Positions 1 through 11,435 of a stretch of DNA of 64,000 bases are shown here, one piece after another. The DNA is from Impatiens glandulifera (taxonomy: Eukaryota > Streptophyta > Magnoliopsida > Ericales > Balsaminaceae). The notes beneath the pieces were generated by a model that ran no database searches, was not told where the DNA came from, and worked only from the letters and a program-made list of their open reading frames with translations. Position 1 is the first letter of the stretch; every line of letters begins with the position of its first letter. The DNA lies in contig NC_061866.1 in the NCBI RefSeq assembly GCF_907164915.1, positions 53,565,113 to 53,629,112 of the forward strand, given 5' to 3'. Both the position numbers and the translations under genes were made by a program.

Positions 1-1559
1 CCAAGAAATTGGGTCTATATAACCCCCACCCAAAAAAACAGCACATATCTAAATTATGGATCATACCAACTACTAATTGGTTAGTAGTAACATGAAATAG
101 AAAATAGAAAAAAAAAATATATTAAAAAACATGTTTAAATAAAGGTTTAAACTCTTAACCTAGAGCAATAAGCTTTCAAACCAAAAAAAAATAAATAAAA
201 TTAACTAAACTAATTTATTTATATTAGATTTAATACTAAAATATTATATATCTTTATATTACATTTTAAAAATGTTAATTTTTTAAAAATAAAATAATAT
301 TGCATAGTGCCCTCAACCATATCTAAACCCTCAGGACTCTTGATCACACAACCAAAGATTAAAATGCAAGATTGAGACTAAAAAAAACTTTAATGTAAGA
401 GCTAGTTTTTACAACTCATTAAAAGGTAACATATTTTTATTAAAGAACACTTTTAACCACAACACCATTTTCACCTAAAAGTTTCAAATGTTACTATTGA
501 AACTTTTTCAACACTTATTTCTACAAGTTTTGCAACTAATAAATATTTAGCCACCACTTTATAAAGTTTTATTCTTAATAAAATTTAGCTATAACATTTT
601 TTGCAATTATGTTTTAGTTAGTTTTCATAAAATAAGGGCAAGTTTATAGGCGATTAAATCATTTATTGCTTAAAAAAAAGTAAAATTGTCAAGTTTGGTT
701 CAAAAGTGACTCTCCTAAGAAATATATCAAATTGTATACATAAATACAATTGAAGGCAAGATGGGTTTCGACAAGATAAGGGAGATTGTTTACTCTATAT
801 TTTTCTAAATTATTACCAAATTGAGAGTAAGTTAATACAATAAGTTATAGAAATATGAGGAGGTAAAAAAAATAGCCCATATACATACTACATATATTAG
901 TATGTGAGCAGGTGAAACATAATATCATGTTATGATTCTTATGAAGATGACCTTGCAATTTTTCTTTGAGTCATCCAAGCAACAACATCCCGAATCTCAT
1001 ATTAGCTAGGTTGGAATATTTGTAGGCTTTCATTATTCGGAGGGCCAGTTTATAGGAGTTTGAGGGAAGGATCGAGAAACTCTCGGAAAACATTTATTTT
1101 TATCTCCTTATCTTCCACATGAATTGGGAAATTTGAATTAAGTTGACATGTTTCTATTTGTACGTCTTGTTATTTTAATTTGTTTTCTTATCTTTCTATT
1201 GATCTTGTTTTGCAATTATATATTCATGGCCTCCCCTAACTAAATATATTTGAAGAAAATGAGTCTGGTATTTCTCTTTAATTGTGAATATTATTTTTGT
1301 GTTTAGTTTTATGCATATATAAAGTTATATGAAAGAATTTATAAATATTGGTGGGTTAAAAGTTCCAATCTAATCATCTGTATCAAACAAAAATGAACTT
1401 TTGTGCAATATATATATTATTTTGTTTTATTTAACAAAAAAAAATACATGATATTTCAATTGTCCATACTAATACGACTATAATTATACATAATACATGC
1501 ATGCAAACATAAAAATAAATTAATAAATAAAGAGAGCTGCTAGCTAGCTAATAATATAA
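1..1559. other. AT-rich flank, no gene recognised
   Basis: AT-rich sequence with scattered homopolymer A/T runs and no convincing exon. From about 1311 onward it resembles the stretch starting near 19090, which is the left edge of the dispersed duplication that carries the SOFL-like gene. Confidence 0.5.
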
Positions 1560-2093
1560 TTAATTTGGTGGTCTCCGGTTATCGGATTGCTTCATTTTCG
1601 TCACCTATCAATGAAATATATTTACGTACTTACTTTAAAAATCCGTTCTATATAAAAATGAAAACAATAAAAAAGAAAGAAAGATATATACCTTGGAATT
1701 AGTACTTCTGATTATGCTGATGGGAGAAGTGGCTGTATCTTCCAAACAATTTGAATCCTTAGAGGAGGACGGCGGCGGAATAAAAATTAGGTCGGAGGAG
1801 GAGGAGTTGTTCATATGATTTGTCTTGATTTTCTTCTTCTTGGATGAAGCAGCGTCGGAGACCAACGAGGAATCCATACTAGCACTGTCGGAGGCGGAGG
1901 AGGAACTATAAGTTGTAGTTGTTGTGTTTTTTGTTTGGTTGGTCCATAGGAAGTATTCAAAGTAAGAAGTCCAAGAACTACTCATCTCTTCTTCGTCAAT
2001 ATCAATATCATCTCTATAATATTTATTATTTGGATATTGATCATCTTTGTAACCGCAGCTGCTACAAGTGGTGGATGTCGAGTTTTTCTTCAT
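1560..2093 (-). CDS. SOB FIVE-LIKE (SOFL)-type small protein, two exons
   Basis: The model joins exon 1 (2093-1692) to exon 2 (1604-1560) and encodes 147 aa. The donor (AAG|GTATAT) and acceptor (TGATAG|GTGACG) keep the frame, and the stop TAA is at 1562-1560. The first ATG at 2093 is used. The open frame extends four codons further but has only a TTG there. An acidic stretch is followed by SSSWTSYFE (about residues 38-46) and later by DSSLVSDAASSKKKK. This pair resembles the two conserved SOFL motifs (a W-T-x-Y core and a SMVSDASSGP-like core), followed by a basic patch that could act in nuclear import. In Arabidopsis, SOFL proteins are nuclear and raise specific cytokinins; that role here is inferred. 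A TATA box lies about 50 bp upstream. A decayed paralogue lies at 19374-20124. The family call rests on two short motifs only. Confidence 0.68.
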
Positions 2094-2144
2094 TAAGATG
2101 ATCAAAATGGGAGATTACTTAATAATAATTAGCTAATCATCTAT

Positions 2145-2154
2145 CTATATATAG
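2145..2154 (-). promoter_or_regulatory. TATA box of the SOFL-like gene
   Basis: CTATATATAG on the minus strand, about 50 bp upstream of the ATG at 2093. The same motif is kept upstream of the pseudogene copy, at about 20175-20187. Confidence 0.5.
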
Positions 2155-2159
2155 GATCA

Positions 2160-2934
2160 GAATGTATGTAGAAAAAAAAAAAGAAGGAGAAAGGTGTACC
2201 TTATTATATGGACCACACCTATATATGTACATTTTGGTCTCATTCACTTTAATGGGGTTTATACTTTATAGCTTATCATCTTATATTAATTAAATATAAA
2301 TACAACCAATATTCATATATCAATTTTATTCATTTTTTAAATTAATATTTATTTAATATTAGAAAAACAGGCCGCCTATTGGGATAAGGAAGGCTTGGGT
2401 GGGCTTCACCTCAATTTTCTCCTTCAATTATATAATTAAAAATCAATAAAAGAAAATTGCACTAATTGATGTTTTCTTTGTGTGATCACGAGGTTAAGTC
2501 TTTATATTTAAGTAGATTATATTTTTCTTCGGCGGTTATTTATATTTTTTTTATGAGGTGATTTCTGAAAAACATAAATAAAAGTCCAAATATTTAAAAT
2601 TTAACCTAGTCATATCATTAAGTTATATTCTAATATGCATCTCAAAGGAATTCAAATAATAAGATATATCAAATTCAAATTGCAGCAATAAATATACAAA
2701 TATAAAATTTCAATATAAAATCATGTTACAACTTAAAATTTTATTCAAATAAATCATAACCCTAGGTTGTTCTCATATTTAATCTCGAATTGAAATATGA
2801 CTATTTATTCGGTAAAATATTTTGAAAGTATGAGACCAGGCTTATTTATTCACTTTACCAAATTTTATGTGATTGAGGGCAATCTATGTAATGGTGGGCC
2901 CAACCCAAATAAATATATATATATATAGGGTCTA
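2160..2934. other. Upstream region of SOFL-like gene, shared with the second copy
   Basis: Non-coding and AT-rich. It aligns by eye with 20190-20985, including a shared gtgggccca block near 2895 and 20978. It belongs to the dispersed duplication and carries no gene. Confidence 0.55.
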
Positions 2935-3640
2935 AATAGTTGGGTTCAATCGGTTTTTTACCGAAAAATTCATCAAAATTGTTGGTGTCGGTTTTTCAAA
3001 ATCTTCGTCCATCGTTTGGCGGTTAAAGATCGGTTCGGTTTGATCGGTTATAAAGTCAGTTTGGTCGGTTATAAAGTCGGTTCGGTCGAATTATCAGTTT
3101 AATAGTTGAAAAAATATTAACTATAATATAATAAACTAAAAAATAAAAATAAAAGTAGTTGAGTTTTATAAAAAAAATCAAATATATATAATATAATAAA
3201 TTAAACTAAATAAAATAAAAATTAGTTGAATTCTGTAATAAAATTCTAATAAATTATATAATAAAACAACTATTAAACTTAAAAGAAAATATATTAAAAT
3301 ATTAATTAAATAATTTTGAGACATCAAATATACAAAATAATAAATATGTGTAACAGAATCGAATCCTGAACAAAAAAAAAATTATGTTCATCTTCCACCA
3401 CTACCACTACCACTACCACTACCACTAGACTAGAAGGATGTATATTTATAAATATATCAAAAACACGTATATACGGTCGGTCGGTTAAATCGTCGGTTTG
3501 TTTATAACCGCCAACCAAACCGGACAGAATCGGTACAGGAAATTATGAACGGGCGAAAACTCGGTTCGATCAATTTATAATTATTTCGGTCGGTTTTTCA
3601 TCGGTTCAGTTTGATTTTTCCGGTTTAGCTTACACCTCTC
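2935..3640. mobile_element. CGGTT-rich non-autonomous element
   Basis: Both ends are dense in CGGTT/AACCG motifs in opposite orientation: TCGGTTCGGT-like words near 3030-3090, and ACCAAACCGG plus repeated CGGTCGG near 3475-3610. The centre is AT-rich. The paralogous segment at about 20990 lacks this block, which supports insertion in copy A. The superfamily is not resolved and no clean target-site duplication was found because both edges are (TA)n. Confidence 0.5.
3398..3428. repeat. Trinucleotide repeat (ACC/ACT)n
   Basis: Tandem accact units inside the CGGTT-rich element. On the minus strand they give the poly-valine run of a spurious frame. Confidence 0.8.
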
Positions 3641-3656
3641 TATATATAAATGGATA

Positions 3657-3660
<4 letters not shown>

Positions 3661-3700
<40 letters not shown>
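3661..3700. repeat. (TA)n microsatellite
   Basis: Uninterrupted TA dinucleotides, at the right edge of the inserted element and at the position matching a (TA)n run in copy B near 22100. Confidence 0.9.
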
Positions 3701-3701
<1 letters not shown>

Positions 3702-5050
3702 CCAGAAAATGTAACCTTACTTTTAATTTTTTAATTTAATTCATTATTTGTTTATCAATTTAAAAAAAATAGTAATTTACTTTTATCCACATATTTATTC
3801 ATATTTTGTTTAACTCAATTTGTTTTTAAGTTTTTTTTCAAATAAAATTTCTGAATTCGGACCAGTTTGGGCTTATCATTTTTATTGGATCTATCCTAAT
3901 TACCATATGCATATTTTTAATAAGCAAAAATATTTTATTATTTTATTTTGACCGTAATCTATATTCAACAACCTACTATCATTCATATAGGGTGGGATGA
4001 CGCTTAGGCCTCGAAAGTTTGTTTTAAATAAAAAAGGAAGAAAAATATGGAAAATGAAAATAAAAAAGTAAAGAAAATAATCAAAACCAAACCAGACTTA
4101 ATTATTTAATAAGTACAAAATAGGAAAAAAGATCTGAAATCAAATCATAAGAAAATGCACATTAATATCATAATTTTTTGTCCCTATATCTAAATAATAT
4201 TTTTAAAGTAAAAAGTTACCTCAGATTTTATAATCTTTTATCTTTTTCTCTTTTTATTTATCTCTTTATTTACTCATTGACAAATTCATATTTTTAGATA
4301 TCTTTATATATATTGCAACACTATTAAAATTTAAAATTATTTTATTATTAGATTTGATGCAGCACTTTTTTAAAATTTATTAACTTCAATTTTTAAAACA
4401 AAAGGTGAAAACAATTTTTAAAATAATCTTAAAAACAATTTCTTATTCTTGTTTTAAATCATTGATTTTTAGATCTCATTGTTTATGTACGATTTAAATC
4501 ATCCTCTTAATTTAATTGTATTTTACTTATAGTTCTATTTGTATGTGATTTATATTAAAATGAATCATCTTGTTTAATTGAAAGTTGATTATTATTTAGA
4601 TCGAATGAATATATTATTTTTAATATATGTTGTTGTCTTCAAAAACAGTATAAAGTATATAAATTTAAGACTAATTGATGAGTTATATTTCAATTTGAGT
4701 GGTTTAATCCTGAATCTATTTATTTTTGTAGAGGATATATATATTATTGGATCTATAATATTACTCAGATATAATAAAACTAATAGTTAATGTGATATTC
4801 ATTCATATGTTAATCACTATTTTTCAAATAAAAAATAATAATGGAATTAATAATAATTAGGGTAAATAATGGAATTAATAATAATTAGGGTATTTTGGTA
4901 TAATTTTTTATTAATATTTGTTTGACTAAATTATTTAGGTATAATTGCACTAACTAAATATTAAACAATTCCTATATGTGTAAAACCAAATTAAGGGGAA
5001 CTTTTTGTTTTTCTAAAAACATATGATCATTTGGTTGTCCTATAACTGGC
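3701..5050. other. AT-rich non-coding part of duplication copy A
   Basis: No gene seen. Blocks match copy B: about 3705-3800 with 22125-22220, 4130-4420 with 22494-22790, and 4735-5050 with 25788-26055. Copy B is longer because extra AT-rich DNA lies between the last two blocks. Confidence 0.55.
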
Positions 5051-5055
5051 ATATA

Positions 5056-5057
<2 letters not shown>

Positions 5058-5127
<70 letters not shown>
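5058..5127. repeat. Long (TA)n microsatellite
   Basis: About 70 bp of TA dinucleotides. The matching run upstream of the intact HD-ZIP IV gene, at about 26047-26064, is much shorter. Confidence 0.9.
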
Positions 5128-5131
<4 letters not shown>

Positions 5132-5181
5132 TTTTATTTATTTATTTTTATTGAAAGATGTAATTGAATATTTATAAGCAG

Positions 5182-5640
5182 GTCATTCCAAGGGAAGATT
5201 ATTGTCCAAGTGAGTTGATATGTCTTCGCAGACTAACTACACCTCAAGCATGAGGCCAAATTCGCAAGGCTTATTGAACTTGAAGAGGTATACAATGTCT
5301 TATCTTAATCTAAAATGTACACATAGGTAGTAGCTACAAAACTTAAATCTTGTTTTTGGATCGCTTGTCATATATGTTTATGTTTTATTTGTTTCTTCTT
5401 CTTTTTATATATGTTTATGGTTTGATTATTGTAATAAGCTTATGGTTGAATATAACAATCTTTGTGTAAAAAATCATATTAGAGGTCTTAGCTTAAACAT
5501 CTTATTCTTATATATATATTAAAATTCATCTCATTTTTTTCAATTAATTTATAAACTTATGTGTAAATAAAGTTGATCAGTTATTATATTTAATTTATGT
5601 TTTGAAGAGCTGATCATGAAAATTAAATTAAAACTTAAAC
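5182..5640 (+). pseudogene. Relic 5' exon and intron of an HD-ZIP IV gene
   Basis: 5182-5287 matches the first coding exon of the intact HD-ZIP IV gene (26111-26215). It keeps the GCAG acceptor-like left edge, the ATGTCTTC start and the GAAGAG|GTATAC donor. One base is missing after ATGAGG, so the frame is lost. The following sequence to about 5640 matches the intact gene's next intron (about 26216-26600). The homeodomain exons that should follow are absent; unrelated repeat sequence takes over. This is therefore a truncated duplicate rather than a gene. Confidence 0.7.
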
Positions 5641-5842
5641 TCTAAAGCACACAATTGGATTTGTAGCAAAACAGGGAAAATGACTAATATATAAAGTACA
5701 GAATTTGATCACTCTGAAAGCATTGGGATGGAAATACAAAATTTTCTAAGATATCTGCGAAAACACAATCTTAACATAATATAAGCGCTTCATATCTTCT
5801 CATATATGTAGGCTTCAAGATTATTCTTCATCTTTGCAGTAA

Positions 5843-6926
5843 ACCAACCAAACTACTTTACCTCCAGCTTAGAATCTTTTCTAAACTCCAAAGAAATCAT
5901 CCACCTCACATTTCAATGAATCCAAATGTTTCTGAAATTCAGTAGTAGAAACATCTTCACCATCAGTGTACAACCAATCTTTAACCTGAATCATGCATAA
6001 CAATCACTTGATAAAGGTAAAAGAAGTTGTATTGGTGACAGACAAAATATAATTAAATCCCAAAATTGTTTATGCTTGAAAAATATTTATTATTGACAGA
6101 TAGTTATGTAATTTGAGTTTAAATGACAGATGAAGATTATAGTGTAGTGGGTAGAGAGAGATAGAATACCTTATCAAGTTTCTCCATAAAGGATTTACGT
6201 TCATCCTTGAAAGATATTTTTTCAAATTCTTCTCAGGACTCAAGCTGCATTTCTAAAAATAATAGTCAGATGTTAGGACTCTTAAAACTAGAAAAGGTAC
6301 ATCTATGAAACTCAGAGAATGACAACCATTAAAAAAAATTAAAGAAAGAAATATCAGTTTCCTCAAAAATTTCAATTTGATCGGCATGTCTAGTTGTTGA
6401 TCAAATTGGAATTATTGAGGAAACTGATATTTCTTTCTTTAATTTTTTTCTAATGGTGGTCATTCTCTGAGTTTCATAGATGTACCTTTATCTAGTTTTA
6501 AGAGTCCTAACAGACTATTATTTTCATAAATGCAGTCATAATTTTCATAAATGCAGTCATAAGAAGATTTTGAAAAAATATCTTCCAAGGATGAGCACAA
6601 ATCCTTTATAGAGAAACTTGATAAGGTATTCTATCTCTCTCCCACTACAATATAATCTTCATCTGTCATTTACACTCAAATTGCAGAAGTATCTGTCAAT
6701 AGTAATATTTTTAACGTAAACAATTTTTGGAATTTAATTATATTTTGTCTATCTCCAACAAATACAACTCTTGTTACCATTATGATTGATATGCATAATA
6801 CACTATGGTGAAGATGCTTCTGCAACTGAATTTCAAAAACATTTATATTCATTGAAAGTTGAGGTGGATGATTCTTTTGGAGTTTAGGAAAGATTATAGG
6901 CTGGAAGTAAAGTAGTTTGGTTGGTG
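5843..6926. repeat. Long palindrome (arms about 530 bp) with HSP70-17-type exons
   Basis: The left arm is about 5843-6394 and the right arm about 6411-6926, with a spacer under 20 bp (around ggcatgtctagttgtt). The outer ends pair ccaaccaaactactttacct with its complement at 6907-6926. The inner ends pair atatcagtttcctca with tgaggaaactgatat. The arms have diverged by substitutions and small indels, so this is not an assembly mirror of one strand. Transcription through it would form a long hairpin RNA. Confidence 0.8.
5880..6259 (-). pseudogene. HSP70-17/Hsp110-type chaperone fragment, left palindrome arm
   Basis: Two exon-like blocks read on the minus strand. 6259-6173 gives FEKISFKDERKSFMEKLDK with a donor-like GTATTC after it. 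5990-5880 gives DWLYTDGEDVSTTEFQKHL and then a stop after VDDFFGV. This is the C-terminal helical part of the large HSP70 class (HSP70-17/HYOU1-like), whose typical text is KLDEVQDWLYTDGEDA. No start codon, ATPase domain or continuous frame is present. The right arm (about 6553-6895, plus strand) repeats both blocks with substitutions, including EDFEKISSKDEHKSFIEKL. Confidence 0.72.
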
Positions 6927-7262
6927 TTATTAATCTTGAGTACTTAGATGGATGTCTGAAATTGTGTTTGAATCAACTTCTCTGAAAAGAATTTGTGTAG
7001 GATGCACATTGGGATCCATCAGGAAGAGCCTTATATTTTGTTGGACAAGACAGTTTATGAAGCTAGATGTCTTTTTATGCATGCACATACTATATTTAAC
7101 ATTATTAAATATTGATGGTGTTTGCGATGGACAGTTCAGCCATGTTTTGCTTTATAAGATTGATGCAATTTAAAAGAGTCTTTACTTTTTATATGACTAG
7201 ATGCGGTGATTTTTATTTTGTATTGGCATTGTGAGTTAAAAAACACATATGTTTGGTGCAAG

Positions 7263-7479
7263 CAGGGGCAGAGCCAAGTACAAGCCGGCCCGGGTTGTAG
7301 TCCGGGTAGCCTTAACAACCTGTATGTATTTTATCAATAACAACGGTAAATTATCGTCGTTATTGGTTATTTTCCGTCGCTAAAAGACATTGGTGACAGC
7401 AAACTATAAAACTAGCCCGGATAGATTTTTTTAATAAAAAATTAGTCCGGGTAGGTTTCAAATCTTGGCTCCGCCCCTG
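7263..7479. mobile_element. hAT-type MITE, 217 bp
   Basis: The ends are CAGGGGCAGAGCCAAG and its inverted partner CTTGGCTCCGCCCCTG (one mismatch). They are flanked by perfect 8-bp target duplications GGTGCAAG at 7255-7262 and 7480-7487. An 8-bp duplication and a CAGGGGCGGAGCC-type terminus fit the hAT superfamily. The tandem paralogue near 10510-10520 has the uninterrupted site ggtgcaggcttgtcg. There is no coding capacity. Confidence 0.9.
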
Positions 7480-7884
7480 GGTGCAAGCTTGTCGAAAGTG
7501 AATGTCATTCAAGGTAGGGAAGGGCTAGTAAGAAGACAATCGGGACATTCTAGATGAAGACTGTCAGAAAATTATATTAACAAGTATTATCTCAAAGTAT
7601 GAGATCATCTCAAAAGTATTTGATAGCGTAAAACTAACATTATAAGAGAAGGCGTTGATGGTGCGTAATGATGATTCATTACCACTCAATCAATCTCGTT
7701 GTGGGTCTATGCAAACTCAAACGAGTTTAGTAAATTGATTAGGGAATTTATTAATTTCTTTTCATTTTTTTTATAGTTACAAGAAGACTAATTCACTTCT
7801 CTTCTAGAAGTAGGGGCTTGTTTGGAATTAAATAAAAACCAATTAAAAAGACAAGATGTTACAGTAGTTAATCATATACTATCA

Positions 7885-7998
7885 TTGAACACTGAACAAT
7901 TGTTTATATTCATGGGATTGTTTATACAAATGAACAAGTGAATGTTCATTTGTTTATGTTCATGGGATTGTTTATACAATTGAACAAGTGAATGTTCA
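7885..7998. repeat. Minisatellite, about 63-bp unit, two copies
   Basis: Repeated words gttcatgggattgtttatac and aacaagtgaatgttcatt. The same unit is present about three times at 10895-11046 in the second segmental copy, so copy number changed after the duplication. Confidence 0.75.
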
Positions 7999-8894
7999 TT
8001 GTTTAATAATCCAAATTCCTAAAAAAAAAATAAAAAAAATAATTTGTTAAGCAGAATTTATAGAGGATCCATAAACAAAGCATCCATATGATCCTCATTC
8101 GTAGCTTTAATTTTGTCTGAATCATTTATGTTTAGCCTCCCAATGAAATGAAAAGACAATAAAATGAGAGTATAACAAAATCTATGGACAACTTTAAGAA
8201 ATATATGATTAATATTTTTTAATTAACATTATTAACTTTTTAAAATAATAATTATATTTAATTATATATAAATTTGTAACATTTTTTTTTTGTTTACAGA
8301 GAAAATATAAAAATAAAAAAAATCAAATAAAAAAAAGTAATTTTATTATTATTATTTAAATTAGAAAATTAAATATAGTTAAATATAAATAAGTATTTAG
8401 TTATAAATTATTATTATTATAGTTTAAATCTTGTTTTTGGATCGCTTGTCATATATGCTTATGTTTTATTTGTTTCTTCTTCTTATGTTTATGGTTTGAT
8501 TATTGTAATAAGCTTACGGTTGAATATAACAATATTTGTGTAAAAAATCATATTAGAGGTCTTAGCTAAAACATCTTATTCTTGTATATATTAAAATTCA
8601 TCTCATTTTTTTTTAATTAATTTATAAACTTATGAGTAAATAAAGTTGGTCAGTTATTATATTTAATTTATGTTTTTGAAGAGCTGGCCATGAAAATTAA
8701 ATTAAAAATTAAACCCTAAACCTTAAAGCACACAATTGGATTTGTAGTAAAACAGGGAAAATGACTTAATATATAAAGTACAGAATTTGATCACTCTGAA
8801 AACATTGGGATGGAAATACAAAATTTTTAAGATATCTGCGAAAACACAATCTTGACATAATATAAGCGCTTCATACCTTTCCATATATGTAGGC

Positions 8895-9005
8895 GTCAAA
8901 ATTATTCTTCAGCTCTTTGTCCTCATTATCTAGCAATTCCATTTTTCTTTTAGCATTAACAAGGGCTTCTTTTGAAAGAGACATTTCTGGCCCCATTGTT
9001 TTCTC
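8895..9005 (-). pseudogene. HSP70-17-type chaperone fragment in copy 2
   Basis: The minus strand gives GPEMSLSKEALVNAKRKMEL and then LDNEDKELKNNFD. This matches the linker/helical start typical of HSP70-17/HYOU1 proteins (PFSKESLAEAKIKLEALDK-like text). It lies N-terminal to the exons seen in copy 1, so both tandem copies carry parts of the same source gene. It is a fragment only. Confidence 0.6.
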
Positions 9006-9094
9006 AGTAATATAGAAATTCCGCAGTTAAAGTTGAGGGTAAGATACAAGCAACAACATGTTTGTCTAGAATGTCCTTCAATTTTCCAAAGAAA

Positions 9095-10430
9095 AAACTA
9101 CCTTAAATTTCTCCTTCAAATTTACTGTATTCCTGTTCATAAAAATGTCCTTATAGGACTCCAGAATGAGCTTCTAGGTACCTTTACCGTATTTATCAAC
9201 TTTAGAGCATCATCTTTTGCAGTGCTCCACCTTCTGTAAAAAATTTTACGTTTACCCAAACTCTCTACATTCAAGACCCTCTTTTTCATTGGTGATCCGC
9301 TGCTCTTCTTATCAGTAGCAGCAGATGCACCCTCATCTTTGGGGCAACTCGTAAATATTATTCTTTCAGTCTTCTGTATTGCCTCCTTGGGTTCGGAGCA
9401 ACTCGTAAATATTATTTTTTCAGTCTTCTGTATTGCCTCATTCAAGTCTTTGCAGCTTTGTCTAAAAGTTTTTTATATTTTTCAAACCTCGGAGTAGAGG
9501 TGAAACCATCTGCAGAAGATTCTGCATGCATCCATTTAGCTGTAGAAATTGGAACCCAGTAAATAAAACAAACAAATAAAAATTACTGTAGTAATTTTAA
9601 TAATTCAGACAAAGTCAGTAAACAAACAAAAGATACTTAATAGTCGTTTAAATAACCCAGACCCAATCCTCAGTAAACAAAGAAATGAATCTAATAAGTT
9701 TAGAAAGCATCTCACTAAAGACAATTAAAAGAGAAAGTCCAAGCATCATATAACTCGAGCATGTTCTCTTAATATCTTGCACATACTCGAGAAAATGCTC
9801 AAGTTTTTTTATTCTTGCACTTTCTTTTTTAATTGTTTTTAGTTGGCTGACTTCTAAACTTATTAGATTCATTTTTTTGTTTACTAAGGACTGTATCTGG
9901 GTTATTCAAACAATTACTAAGTATCTTTTGTTTGTTTACTGGCTCTGTCTGGATTATTAAAATAACTACAGTAATTTTTGTTTGTTTGTTTACTTACTAT
10001 GTTTCAATTTCTACAGCTAAATAGATGCAGAATCTTTTGCAGATGGTTTCACCTACACACCGAGGTTTGAAAAATATAGGAAGTTCTTAGACAAAGCTAC
10101 AAAAGACTTGAAGGAGACAATACAGAAGACTGAAATAATAATATCTACGAGTTGACCCGAACTCATAGATAAGGGTGCATATGCTGCTATTACTAAGAAG
10201 AGCAGCGGATCACCGATGAAGAAGAGAGTTTTGAATGTGGAGAATTTGGGCAACTGTAAAAAACTTTTATAGAAGGTGGAGCACTGCTGAAGAGGATGCT
10301 CTTAAATCTGGAGTTGAGAAATACAAAGGTAGCTGAAAACTTATTCTGAATTTCTAAAGGGACATGTTTGAAGGATAAATAGATAAATTTGTCAAGAGAT
10401 CCCCTTAAGGTAGTTTCTTTCATTGAAAAA
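9095..10430. repeat. Second long palindrome (arms about 590 bp) with Myb-type gene fragment
   Basis: The left arm is about 9095-9700 and the right arm about 9850-10430, with a spacer of about 150 bp. Example pairings: gaatctaataagtttagaa (9687 region) with ttctaaacttattagattc (9853 region), and gcagtgctccacctt (about 9222-9236) with aaggtggagcactgc (about 10273-10287). It occupies the same place as the 5843-6926 palindrome between the duplicated flanks, but the arm sequence is different. The spacer holds a minus-strand frame that I do not recognise. Confidence 0.78.
9187..9450 (-). pseudogene. Myb/telomere-binding-type gene fragment, left arm
   Basis: The minus strand reads KKSSGSPMKKRVLNVESLGK, then RRWSTAKDDALK, the beginning of a SANT/Myb repeat of the plant telomeric-repeat-binding kind. 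The right arm (about 10045-10337, plus strand) gives RRWSTAEEDALKSGVEKYKG after the same linker, closer to the family consensus but with a stop and frame breaks upstream. The rest of the Myb repeat is missing in both arms. Assignment beyond a Myb/SANT gene is tentative. Confidence 0.6.
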
Positions 10431-10894
10431 AGAGTCTTTACTTTTTATATAGCTAGATGTGGTGATTGTTATTTTGTATTGGTATTGTGAGTTAAAAAAC
10501 ACATGTTTGGTGCAGGCTTGTCGAAAGTGAATGTCATTCAAGGTAGGGAAAGGCTAGTAGGAAGACGATCGGAACATTCTAGCTAAAGACTGTCAGGAAA
10601 TTATATTAACAAGTATAATCTCAAAGTATTTGATAGCGTAAAACTAACATTATAAGAGAAGGCGTTGATGGTGCGTAATGATGATTCATTACCACTCAAT
10701 CTCGTTGAGGGTGTATGCAAACTCAAACGAGTTTAGTAAGTTGATTAGGGAATTTATTAATTTCTTTTCATTTTTTTATAGTTAGAAAGACTAATTCACT
10801 TCTCTTCTAAAGCTTGTTTGGAATTAAATAAAAACCAATTAAAAAGACAGAATGTTACAGTAGTTAATCATATACTATCATTGAACACTGACCA

Positions 10895-11046
10895 ATTGTA
10901 CCAATTGTTTATGTTCATGGGATTGTTTATACAAATGAATGTTCATTTGTTTATGTTCATAGGATTGTTTATACAAATGAACAAGTGATTGTTCATTTGT
11001 TTATGTTCATGGGATTGTTTATACAAATGAACAAGTGAATGTTCAT
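10895..11046. repeat. Minisatellite, about 60-bp unit, three copies
   Basis: Three successive copies of gttcatgggattgtttatac-type units with small indels. Counterpart of the two-copy array at 7885-7998. Confidence 0.75.
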
Positions 11047-11154
11047 GGATCAATGATCCAAATTCCTAAAAAAAAATTCTCTCGAGAATTGGTTGAACGA
11101 CTAAAAGATAATTTGTTAAGCAGAATTTATAGAGATCAATAAACAAAGCATTCA

Positions 11155-11342
11155 TATGATCCTCATCCGTAGCTTTAATTTTGTATGGGTCATTTATGTT
11201 TAGTCTCCCAACGAAATGAAAAGAAAAATACATTACGATGAGAGAGTATATGATCCTCATCCGTAGCTTTAATTTTGTATGGGTCATTTATGTTTAGTCT
11301 CCTAACGAAATGAAAAGAAAAAGACATTACGATGAGAGAGTA
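11155..11342. repeat. 94-bp tandem duplication
   Basis: 11155-11248 and 11249-11342 are near-identical, both starting tatgatcctcatccgtagct. The first segmental copy (about 8090-8175) has only one unit. Confidence 0.85.
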
Positions 11343-11350
11343 TAACAAAA

Positions 11351-11435
11351 TCTGGGACAACGGCCGCCCGACGGGCTCGAACCCAGGAACTTAGGGTTGG
11401 TATCCACCTCTTTTTGCCGCTAGGCTAGAAGAGAG
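11351..11435 (-). mobile_element. tRNA-derived SINE-like insert
   Basis: The minus strand carries an A-box-like TAGCCTAGCGG and, about 40 nt on, a B-box GGGTTCGAGCCC. These are the two RNA polymerase III internal promoter boxes typical of plant SINEs. The paralogous place near 8190 lacks it. No cloverleaf is formed, so it is not a tRNA gene. The 3' tail and target duplication are unclear. Confidence 0.5.

Noticed and set aside
3324..3518. Minus-strand frame with a valine run
   Set aside because: Translation of a trinucleotide repeat within a non-coding mobile element.
9648..9872. Minus-strand frame in the spacer of the second palindrome
   Set aside because: Leucine/serine-rich text without recognisable homology. 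It may be exon debris but gives no support for a gene.
11351..11435. tRNA gene suggested by a perfect-looking B box
   Set aside because: No acceptor stem or cloverleaf can be formed around the A and B boxes, and the sister copy lacks the segment. Better read as a SINE-like insertion.
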